Origin: Betaproteobacteria bacterium
Lineage (GTDB): Bacteria; Pseudomonadota; Gammaproteobacteria; Burkholderiales; SG8-39
DNA length: 13,754 nt
Reading direction: 5' to 3'
Assembly: GCA_011391185.1 (NCBI GenBank)
Contig: JAABRB010000055.1
Span: 1 to 13,754 of the forward strand
The position numbers and the translations under genes were made by a program. Of this stretch, positions 1-5,695 are shown in pieces (the stretch's first letter is position 1; the number at the start of each line of letters is the position of its first letter). A model generated the notes under the pieces. That model saw only the letters and a list, made by a program, of their open reading frames with translations. It was not told the DNA's origin and ran no database searches.

Positions 1-84
1 CCTACGGATGTGTCGGCCTTCAGAGATCAACCTGGCGTCACAATCCGGAAATGGCCTGTTTCAAGGATGCTGCTAGAAGTTCAA

Positions 85-129
85 CCACCCCGCCCGCTTC
101 GCGGGCACCCCTCCTTGAAAAGGAGGGGA
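85..129 (+). repeat. REP-like palindromic element, copy 1
   Basis: This is a 45-bp element of two adjoining inverted repeats. The first is a GC hairpin (CCCGC-TTC-GCGGG) and the second is CCCCTCCTT-GA-AAGGAGGGG. It begins CCACCCCG and ends GGGGA. The same architecture occurs six more times in this window, on both strands, always between genes. This is typical of REP/BIME-type elements mobilised in trans by RAYT transposases; no such transposase gene is in the window. Confidence 0.85.
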
Positions 130-180
130 AAAAAACTTTGCACTCGACCCGGCCTGCACTTAGCGGGAAGGAGGGTAACG

Positions 181-331
181 GGAGGAAACCAGCCGGTTTC
201 CTCCGGTTCGTATCCTTCCGATCTTGTCCCTGAGGAAACCAGCCGGTTTCCTCCGGTTCGTATCCTTCCGATCTTGTCCCTGAGGAAACCAGCCGGTTCC
301 CTCCTGTTCGTGACCTTCCGCTTTTGCTGCG
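181..331. repeat. 50-bp tandem hairpin repeat, about three copies
   Basis: Units 182-231 and 232-281 are identical over 50 bp. A third unit (282-331) is clearly related but diverged, with substitutions scattered from about position 299 on. Each unit carries the palindrome GAGGAAACC-AGCC-GGTTTCCTC. In the first copy this extends to a perfect 10-bp stem with an AGCC loop (181-204). The sequence flanking each stem is also partly complementary (CGGAAGGATACG versus CGTATCCTTCCG type), so the unit is a longer imperfect palindrome. The units adjoin directly with no variable spacers, so this is not CRISPR. Identity of the first two copies suggests recent duplication. Confidence 0.85.
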
Positions 332-358
332 GCACCCGACCTGACCTCGGTACGAATC

Positions 359-1024
359 TCAACAATAGCCGTCGCGAAGGCAGCGAACGATTTTCTGCGC
401 AGCGAGATCCAATTTGTCGCTGAACCAGCGGGTTCCTTCGTTCTGGAACGCGGCGCGCGCCTCGGGCCGGATCAGCACCTGCTCGAGGCTCGCCTTGACA
501 CGCTGCATGCCCTGATCGCGCTCGGCGCTGCGAACGCCGGCGCCCGCCGGATCGGCGGCGTCGGCCAGCGCGGTCAGCTCGAGATAGCGATCGAGCAGGA
601 CGAAGAATGTCTCGTTCGCGCTGGCCGAACCCACGCGCAGGGCCTGGGCCATGAGCCGCTCCAGGGCCAGTTCTCGTCTTTCGAGCAGCTCGGGAAGCGC
701 CGGGCCCTTCGCGGGAGCGCCGGCCGGCGCCGCGCCGGACTTGCCGGCTGGCGGCGGAACGAGAACCTTTCCGCCCGGGCCGACGAGCTCCGGCGGGACC
801 GCCCTGCCGTCCTTGAAAACGTTGACGCGCGGGCCTCGCTCCGCCGCATCCGCGTTGCGCAGCCAGGGCGGCGGCACCGAGGAGAGATGGAGCTGCCCGG
901 AGTTCGGGTCGCGCCAGCTGTACACCACCTCCGTCGCCCACCCGGGCGTCGCGCAGAGCGCGAGCGACAGGGCGAGCGCCCGCGCCGCGGCGCGTCCGCC
1001 CAGGGTGCAGATGCGGGATGGCAT
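359..1024 (-). CDS. Secreted DUF4124-domain protein
   Basis: The protein has 221 residues. It starts with an N-terminal signal peptide (Arg-rich start, hydrophobic core ALALSLALCATPG at about residues 16-28, likely cleavage after GWA at residue 30). A short DUF4124-like segment follows (about 32-56, YSWRDPNSGQLHLSSVPPP), matching the family pattern 'Y-W-D-x-G-x-x-x-x-S-x-x-P'. The rest is an Ala/Pro-rich linker and a helical C-terminal domain (about 95-221) ending in a Cys. DUF4124 proteins are common, uncharacterised envelope proteins of beta- and gammaproteobacteria, so a periplasmic location is inferred. The ATG was chosen because it gives the signal peptide and because the upstream SDR stop overlaps it as TGATG, which suggests translational coupling. 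The role is unknown; a CoA-pathway function is not implied. Confidence 0.8.
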   Translation of the reverse strand: MPSRICTLGGRAAARALALSLALCATPGWATEVVYSWRDPNSGQLHLSSVPPPWLRNADAAERGPRVNVFKDGRAVPPELVGPGGKVLVPPPAGKSGAAPAGAPAKGPALPELLERRELALERLMAQALRVGSASANETFFVLLDRYLELTALADAADPAGAGVRSAERDQGMQRVKASLEQVLIRPEARAAFQNEGTRWFSDKLDLAAQKIVRCLRDGYC

Positions 1025-1854
1025 CAGTCGACGAACAGGTCGGGCAGGAATTTGTCGTTTCCCTTCAGCACTGCGTACTTTCCGAGATCGGTCACGCCTT
1101 CCGCGGCGAGCACTTCCTCGTCGATGTAGAAATGACCGGTGTGCTTGCGCGCGTCCCGGTTCAGGACGATGTACGCGGCATCCGCGAGAATTTCGGGGGT
1201 GCGGCACATCTTCGGATCAACACCCGGGATCATCGCAATCGCCGCGGTGTTGATGACGGTACGCGGCCAGAGCGCGTTGACGGCGATGCCGTCCGCCCGG
1301 AATTCCTCGGCCATTCCGAGCACGCACATGCTCATCCCGTACTTCGCCATCGTGTAGGCGACGTGATTCTTGAACCACCGCGGGTCGAGATTGAGCGGCG
1401 GAGACAGATTGAGAATGTGCGGATTCCGGCCGGCCTGCGCGGCCGCCTTGAGGTACGGCGCGCAGGCCTGCGAGCACACGTAGGTGCCCCGCACGTTGAC
1501 ACCGAACATCAGGTCGAAGCGCTTCATCGGCGTCTCGGCCGTCCCGGTCAGCGAGATCGCGCTCGCATTGTTGATCAGGATGTCGATCCCGCCGAAGTGA
1601 TCGGACACCCGCTGCGCCGCGTCCGCCACCTTCGCGTCGTCACGGATATCCACCGCCAGCGGCAGCGCCTGCCCGCCGGCTTCCGCAATCTCCTCGGCGG
1701 CCGTATAGATCGTGCCCGGCAGCCTGGGGTGCGGCTGCTCGGTCTTGGCGATGATCGCGACGTTCGCGCCGTCCCGCGCGGCGCGCTTCGCAATCTCCAG
1801 TCCGATTCCACGCGATGCCCCGCTGATGAAAAGCGTCTTTCCCTTGAGGCTCAT
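1024..1854 (-). CDS. HSDL2-like short-chain dehydrogenase/reductase
   Basis: This is a 276-residue classical SDR with a Rossmann fold and NAD(P) dependence. The cofactor motif GASRGIG is at residues 12-18, the NNA(S) motif at 95-98, catalytic Ser at 151 (NLSPPL), and Tyr167 and Lys171 in YTMAK. The block from NLSPPLNLDPRW through VAYTMAKYGMSMCVLG to VNALWPRT is characteristic of the hydroxysteroid dehydrogenase-like 2 (HSDL2) subfamily. The C-terminal SCP2 lipid-transfer domain found in animal HSDL2 is absent. The substrate is probably a fatty or acyl-derived hydroxy/keto compound, by inference from the subfamily and the neighbouring CoA enzymes. The start was chosen at the Met directly before KGKTLFISGA; an in-frame extension upstream overlaps phzF and has no homology. 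It lies 49 bp after the phzF-like gene and overlaps the DUF4124 gene by one base. Confidence 0.9.
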   Translation of the reverse strand: MSLKGKTLFISGASRGIGLEIAKRAARDGANVAIIAKTEQPHPRLPGTIYTAAEEIAEAGGQALPLAVDIRDDAKVADAAQRVSDHFGGIDILINNASAISLTGTAETPMKRFDLMFGVNVRGTYVCSQACAPYLKAAAQAGRNPHILNLSPPLNLDPRWFKNHVAYTMAKYGMSMCVLGMAEEFRADGIAVNALWPRTVINTAAIAMIPGVDPKMCRTPEILADAAYIVLNRDARKHTGHFYIDEEVLAAEGVTDLGKYAVLKGNDKFLPDLFVD

Positions 1855-1903
1855 GTGACGTGTTTGCCTTCCCCGCCCGCTTTCGCGCGGCGATGCGCGA
1901 CGC

Positions 1904-2776
1904 TCAGCAGTCGAGCGTCCCGTCGATGCAGGTGACCGCCGCGCCGCCGAGCTCGATTGCACCGGTCCTGACGTCCACCCGGATGTGAACTTTTCCGTCG
2001 CGACCCATTTCGCGCCCCTGGCTGACGCTGTAGAAATTGCCCACGCTCGAGAGGAGCCCCGATTCGCGCAGGTACGCCGCGATGCAGACATTTCCGCTGC
2101 CGCAGACCGGATCCTCGGGAACGCCCTCGGCCGGCGCGAAGGCCCGCACCCGCAGCGCCACGTCCGATCCGCGCTCGCGCCCGAACACCGCGACACCCGT
2201 GATGTTCATCGCCCGCGAGATGCCCGCGAGGGCGCTCATCTTGGGCTGAAGCATGGACACCGTGGCGGCCTCGCCGAGGTCGAGCACCGCCCAGGTCGGA
2301 CCGACGCTCACGACCTGCGGCCGCACGGTGGGACCGGCATCGGTGTCCAGCGCGGCGTTGAGCTCGTCCAGCTCGCCGTCCTCGATCGGCCGATGCGTCG
2401 CCGACGGGGCGTGCACGAACAGGTGGCGCACCGGACCCGCCTGCTCGGCGCGCACGCGCAGCAACCCGGCACCGCATTCCTGGACGTACTCCGGCTTGCC
2501 GCCCGGCAGCACGCCTGACTCGAGCGCGGCGTGCACCGTGCCGATCGCGGGATGGCCCGCAAAGGGAAGCTCGCTCACCGGCGTGAAGATCCGGATCCGA
2601 TAGTCGCCGCCCTGCTCCGGCGGCAGCACGAACGTCGTCTCGGAGAGATTGGTCCAGCGCGCGATCATCTGCATGTCCTGCGCAGTCAGTTCCGCGCAAT
2701 CGAGCACGACCGCGACCGGGTTGCCCATGAAAGGCTTCGCGCTGAAGACATCGACCTGCTTGAATCGCCGCTTCAC
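1904..2776 (-). CDS. PhzF family isomerase-like protein
   Basis: This is a 290-residue protein of the PhzF/DapF-like fold, two pseudo-symmetric halves with the active site between them. Family features visible are the N-terminal KQVDVFSAKPFMGNPVAVV segment, the conserved Glu in SETTF at residue 46 (equivalent to the catalytic Glu of PhzF), GHPAIGT in the first half and the DPVCGSGN block in the second half. Length fits the family (about 260-300). Phenazine-pathway PhzF isomerises trans-2,3-dihydro-3-hydroxyanthranilate, but no other phz gene is here, so this is a family call, not a phenazine call; most such homologues have unknown substrates. The GTG start was chosen because GAGGAG lies just upstream at good spacing and because homology starts there. 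It follows the crotonase gene by 23 bp in the same operon. Confidence 0.9.
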   Translation of the reverse strand: MKRRFKQVDVFSAKPFMGNPVAVVLDCAELTAQDMQMIARWTNLSETTFVLPPEQGGDYRIRIFTPVSELPFAGHPAIGTVHAALESGVLPGGKPEYVQECGAGLLRVRAEQAGPVRHLFVHAPSATHRPIEDGELDELNAALDTDAGPTVRPQVVSVGPTWAVLDLGEAATVSMLQPKMSALAGISRAMNITGVAVFGRERGSDVALRVRAFAPAEGVPEDPVCGSGNVCIAAYLRESGLLSSVGNFYSVSQGREMGRDGKVHIRVDVRTGAIELGGAAVTCIDGTLDC

Positions 2777-2799
2777 TTTCTCTCCTCGCTCGCGCGCGC

Positions 2800-3567
2800 T
2801 CAATTGAATCGCGAGAAATCGGGTTTGCGCTTCTCGAGGAACGCGCTGAAGGCTTCCTTGGCCTCGGCCGAGACGAGCTGCGTGCGGAAATGGCGCAGCT
2901 CGTCGGCGAGCGCCGCCTCCATCATCGCCTTCGTCTGCGCCTTCAGGAGCTGCTTCGTCACGCGAACCGATGCCGGGGGCTTGGCGGCGAGTTTGCAGGC
3001 CGCCTGCTCCGCCGCCTCGAGAACGAGATCGTCCGGCAGGACCTCGGTGACGATCCCGACCGCGTGCGCCTTCACGGCGTCGAAAGGCTCGCCGAGCAGG
3101 AGTAGCTCCGCGGCACGCTGGTAGCCCGCCAGCGCAGGTAGCAAGAACGACGAGGCCGCCTCCGGGCTCAGGCCGAGGTTCACGAACGGCAGCGCGAACT
3201 TCGCGTCCTGCCCCGCGTAGACCAGGTCGCAATGCAGGAGCATCGTGGTCCCGATGCCGACCGCGACGCCGGTCACGGCCGCAACGAGCGGCTTCTCGAC
3301 GTGAGTGATTGCATCGAGAAACTGGAACACCGGCGTTTCCGGGCCCTGCGGCGGATTGGCGAGGAAATCCTGCAGATCATTGCCCGCCGTGAAGGCATCG
3401 GGCGCGCCGTGCACCAGGACAACGCGAACGTCGGCGTCGGATGCCGCGCCACGCAAAGCATCGGCGAACGCCTGGTACATGTCCGCGGTCAGCGCGTTCT
3501 TCTTCGCGGGACGGTTGAGCTGGATGCGGAGCACCCGCTCGGATTTTTCGATGATGACTTCGCTCAA
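2800..3567 (-). CDS. Enoyl-CoA isomerase/hydratase (crotonase family, ECI2-like)
   Basis: This is a 255-residue crotonase-superfamily enzyme that would act on an enoyl-CoA thioester. CoA/oxyanion-hole elements are AGNDLQDF (about 61-68) and GVAVGIGTTML (about 100-110). The first catalytic Glu of enoyl-CoA hydratase (in the QPE motif) is replaced by Phe (ALPFVNLG). A Glu is instead present at position 136 in LGLSPEAASS, which matches the SPEG(C)SS block of peroxisomal-type delta3,delta2-enoyl-CoA isomerases (ECI2/PECI). The second hydratase Glu position (RAAELLLLG) is retained. I therefore favour isomerase over plain hydratase, by inference. The start is TTG at 3567, preceded by a modest GGGA; this gives the usual family length, and a longer reading to an upstream ATG runs into non-homologous sequence. 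It is the first gene of the four-gene minus operon. Confidence 0.87.
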   Translation of the reverse strand: MSEVIIEKSERVLRIQLNRPAKKNALTADMYQAFADALRGAASDADVRVVLVHGAPDAFTAGNDLQDFLANPPQGPETPVFQFLDAITHVEKPLVAAVTGVAVGIGTTMLLHCDLVYAGQDAKFALPFVNLGLSPEAASSFLLPALAGYQRAAELLLLGEPFDAVKAHAVGIVTEVLPDDLVLEAAEQAACKLAAKPPASVRVTKQLLKAQTKAMMEAALADELRHFRTQLVSAEAKEAFSAFLEKRKPDFSRFN

Positions 3568-3660
3568 GAGAATTCCCGAAGCTTGGCTGTGAGAGTTTAA
3601 CGCCAACCGGAAATCGGTGAGATGTGGAGATCTGGAATTCAGGCGCGGGATACAAGCCCA

Positions 3661-3705
3661 CCACCCCGTCGCCTTCGGCGCCACCCCTCCTCGGAGAGCA
3701 GGGGA
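3661..3705 (+). repeat. REP-like palindromic element, copy 2
   Basis: Forward copy, starting CCACCCCG, with the hairpin variant GGCGCC/GCCTTCGGC and the second arm CCCCTCCTCGGAGAGCAGGGG. The stem is broken by one G-to-C change compared with copy 4 at 3793-3837. It pairs head-to-head with copy 3, separated by about 16 bp. Confidence 0.85.
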
Positions 3706-3721
3706 AAAAGCAAACTAGCCC

Positions 3722-3766
3722 TCCCCTCCTTTTCAAGGAGGGGTGCCCGCGCAGCGGGCGGGGTGG
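3722..3766 (-). repeat. REP-like palindromic element, copy 3
   Basis: Inverted copy, nearly the exact reverse complement of copy 1 at 85-129. It carries the TCCTTTTCAAGGA arm first and then CCCGCGCAGCGGGCGGGGTGG. With copy 2 it makes a head-to-head pair. Confidence 0.87.
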
Positions 3767-3792
3767 TTCGAGCTTCGACGCCTATCAGCACA

Positions 3793-3837
3793 CCACCCCG
3801 TCGCCTTCGGCGCCACCCCTCCTCGGAGAGGAGGGGA
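3793..3837 (+). repeat. REP-like palindromic element, copy 4
   Basis: Forward copy, nearly identical to copy 2 132 bp upstream, with an intact CCCCTCCTC-GGA-GAGGAGGGG stem. The flanking CAAACTAGCCC spacer that leads to copy 5 is the same as that between copies 2 and 3, which shows that a whole copy pair was duplicated. Confidence 0.87.
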
Positions 3838-3853
3838 AAAATCAAACTAGCCC

Positions 3854-3894
3854 TCCCCTCCTTTTCAAGGGGTGGCTGCGAAGCAGCCGGGGAA
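3854..3894 (-). repeat. REP-like palindromic element, copy 5
   Basis: Inverted copy with the shorter TCCTTTTCAAGGGG arm and the GGCTGC-GAA-GCAGCC hairpin variant also seen in copy 6 (7425-7466). The terminal GTGG is altered to GAAG. It lies 25 bp downstream of the acyl-CoA ligase stop codon, so it would be transcribed at the 3' end of that mRNA and could stabilise it. It lacks the U-tract of an intrinsic terminator. Confidence 0.8.
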
Positions 3895-3918
3895 GTTCAC
3901 TTTCTTGCACCCCAGTCC

Positions 3919-5544
3919 TCACGCCCTCGGCAGGCGATACTCGCTGAAGTCCTGCCTGAGTTGCGTCTTGAGAAGCTTGCCGGTCGCCGTGTGGGGAAGA
4001 GTCTCCACGAACACGACGTCGTCGGGTATCCACCACTTGGCCACCTTTCCTTCGAAGAACGCCAGCATCTCTTCGCGCGTCACATCGGCGCCGGGCCGCT
4101 TGATCGCGACGAGGAGCGGGCGTTCATCCCACTTCGGATGCGAAATGCCGATTGCGGCCGCCTCGGCGATCGCCGGATGCGCGACCGCAATGTTCTCGAG
4201 GTCGATCGAGCTGATCCACTCGCCGCCCGACTTGATCACGTCCTTCGAACGGTCGGTGATCTGCATGTAGCCGTCGGGATCGATCGTCGCGACATCGCCG
4301 GTCGGGAACCATCCATCGCGCAGGATGCTGCCGCCCTCTCCCTTGAAGTAACCCGCCGTGACCCATGGGCCGCGCACCAGAAGATCGCCGAAGGCCTTCC
4401 CGTCGCGCGGCAGGTCGCGGCCCTCGGCATCGACAATCTTCATTTCCACCCCGAAGATGGCGCGCCCCTGCTTCACGCGCGTGCCGAACTGTTTTTCCGG
4501 CGACATCGCGAGGTGCTTGCCCTTCAGGGTCCCGAACGTCCCGAGCGGGCTCATCTCGGTCATGCCCCAGGCGTGCTGGCAGTCGACGCCGTACTCGGCG
4601 AACGAATTGATCATCGCGGGTGGACAGGCCGAGCCGCCCACCGCCGCGCGCTTCAGCGTCGCGAAGCGCAGCCCGTTCTCCTTCATGAATGCGAGCAGGC
4701 CGAGCCAGACCGTCGGGACACCCGCAGTCATCGTCACGCCCTCCGCCTCGAACAACTCGAAGAGGCTCTTGCCGTCCAGCGCGGCGCCGGGCAGGACGAG
4801 CTTCGAGCCGTTCAGCGGCGCAAGGTAGGCGATGCTCCACGAATTGACGTGGAACATCGGCACGACCGGCAGAATGACGTCGCGCGCGGAGGCGTTGAAG
4901 ACATCGGGTAGCGACGCGGCATAGGCGTGGAGGACCGTCGAGCGGTGGGTGTAGAGCGCGCCCTTCGGATTTCCGGTCGTCCCCGACGTATAGCACAGCC
5001 CCGACGCGGCCCACTCGTCCAGATGGGGCCATTCGTAGATGCCGTTCTCCGCCGCGACGAGCTCCTCGTAGCAGAGCAGATGCGGGATTTGCGCCTGGGG
5101 CATATGCGCGCGGTCGGTCATCGCCACCCAGCCCCGCACGCCCGGGCACTGTTGCGCGAGCTTCTCGACGATCGGCACGAACGTCAGATCGAAACAGACC
5201 AACCGATCCTCGGCGTGGTTGATGATGTAGGCGATCTGGTCGGGGAAGAGCCGCGGGTTGACGGTGTGCGTGACCGCGCCCATTCCCGAGATCCCGTAGT
5301 AGAGCTCGAGGTGCCGGTAGCCGTTCCAGGCGAGTGTTCCGACGCGGTCTCCCATGCCGACGCCAAGCCGCCCGAGTGCCTGCGCGAGCTGCCGCGCACG
5401 CCGATGCGCGTCGGAATACGTGTACCGATGCATGCCGCCTTCCACCGCGCGCGAAACGACTTCCGTGTCCCCATGGCACTGGTCGGCGTGCCGGATGATC
5501 GATGAGATCAGCAAAGGGGCGTCCTGCATCAGACCGCGCAACAT
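3919..5544 (-). CDS. Medium/long-chain fatty-acyl-CoA ligase (AMP-forming)
   Basis: This is a 541-residue ANL-superfamily adenylate-forming enzyme, converting a fatty acid plus ATP and CoA to acyl-CoA via acyl-AMP. The P-loop YTSGTTGNPKG is at residues 185-195 and the A5 motif is WGMTEMSPLGT. The hinge and A8 region reads GWFPTGDVATIDPDGYMQITDRSKDVIKSGGEWISS, given here in parts: the ribose-binding Asp is in TGD, the hinge in DRSKD. The catalytic Lys is at 523 in ATGKLLK. Length and these blocks fit the AlkK/FadD-like medium-to-long-chain group; chain-length preference cannot be read. The ATG was chosen over an upstream frame because GGAGGT stands 7-8 nt before it. The gene diverges from the TPP enzyme, with its own TTGACA promoter candidate at 5595-5624. 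Confidence 0.92.
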   Translation of the reverse strand: MLRGLMQDAPLLISSIIRHADQCHGDTEVVSRAVEGGMHRYTYSDAHRRARQLAQALGRLGVGMGDRVGTLAWNGYRHLELYYGISGMGAVTHTVNPRLFPDQIAYIINHAEDRLVCFDLTFVPIVEKLAQQCPGVRGWVAMTDRAHMPQAQIPHLLCYEELVAAENGIYEWPHLDEWAASGLCYTSGTTGNPKGALYTHRSTVLHAYAASLPDVFNASARDVILPVVPMFHVNSWSIAYLAPLNGSKLVLPGAALDGKSLFELFEAEGVTMTAGVPTVWLGLLAFMKENGLRFATLKRAAVGGSACPPAMINSFAEYGVDCQHAWGMTEMSPLGTFGTLKGKHLAMSPEKQFGTRVKQGRAIFGVEMKIVDAEGRDLPRDGKAFGDLLVRGPWVTAGYFKGEGGSILRDGWFPTGDVATIDPDGYMQITDRSKDVIKSGGEWISSIDLENIAVAHPAIAEAAAIGISHPKWDERPLLVAIKRPGADVTREEMLAFFEGKVAKWWIPDDVVFVETLPHTATGKLLKTQLRQDFSEYRLPRA

Positions 5545-5594
5545 CTTCGAACACCTCCAGTGGAATATGCCTGGCGCACAATGCGGGCTGGGGC

Positions 5595-5624
5595 AAATTA
5601 CCGCTCCGCCCCCGGGGGTGTCAA
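5595..5624 (-). promoter_or_regulatory. Sigma-70-type promoter for the acyl-CoA ligase
   Basis: On the minus strand a perfect -35 TTGACA (5624-5619) is followed after 18 bp by TAATTT (5600-5595). Transcription would begin near 5588, giving a leader of about 45 nt before the ATG at 5544 with its GGAGGT site. It sits in the 151-bp divergent region shared with the TPP-enzyme gene. Read from sequence only; not tested. Confidence 0.6.
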
Positions 5625-5651
5625 CATTCCGGGCGAACGTGCGCGCTCGGA

Positions 5652-5657
5652 TATACT
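5652..5657 (+). promoter_or_regulatory. Possible -10 element for the TPP-enzyme gene
   Basis: TATACT on the plus strand lies 39 bp before the GTG start of the TPP enzyme and is close to the TATAAT consensus. No good -35 hexamer is found at 16-18 bp; a weak TTCCGG lies 19 bp upstream. It may be activator-dependent or not a promoter at all. Confidence 0.35.
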
Positions 5658-5695
5658 GCCCGCCGATCATTGCTGGCGCATCTTTGGGGATTTTC

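Larger units (their letters stand above)
1..358. other. Gene-free stretch with palindromic repeats
   Basis: No convincing gene lies here. The open frames that cross it run through repeat sequence, lack recognisable domains and lack a good ribosome binding site. The stretch holds one copy of the dispersed REP-like element (85-129) and a tandem array of 50-bp hairpin repeats (about 181-331). It lies downstream of the DUF4124 gene, whose stop is at 359 on the minus strand, so the repeats would form part of that operon's 3' region. No hairpin followed by a U-tract was found on the minus strand. Positions 1-80 show nothing I can name. Confidence 0.7.
3568..3918. other. Non-coding region packed with REP-like elements
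   Basis: This 351-bp gap between the acyl-CoA ligase stop and the enoyl-CoA isomerase start holds no credible gene. Frames crossing it are translations of repeats. It contains four REP-like copies (3661-3894), arranged as two head-to-head pairs that are themselves a tandem duplication. The promoter for the isomerase operon should lie at about 3568-3660, but I could not find a convincing -35/-10 pair there. The closest is a TAAACT on the minus strand (3594-3599), without a good -35. Confidence 0.75.

Noticed and set aside
181..331. Possible CRISPR array
   Set aside because: The 50-bp units adjoin directly with no unique spacers, only about three exist, and no cas gene is present.
10..423. Plus-strand open frame through the left repeat region
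   Set aside because: It is translated from REP-like and tandem repeat sequence, lacks a ribosome binding site, and ends inside the DUF4124 gene.
1018..1935. 305-codon plus-strand open frame over the SDR gene
   Set aside because: It lies antisense to a clear SDR gene with all catalytic motifs; the translated product shows no recognisable fold.
1904..2776. Phenazine biosynthesis cluster
   Set aside because: Only a PhzF-fold homologue is present; no phzA/B, D, E or G gene is nearby, and most PhzF-fold proteins are unrelated to phenazines.
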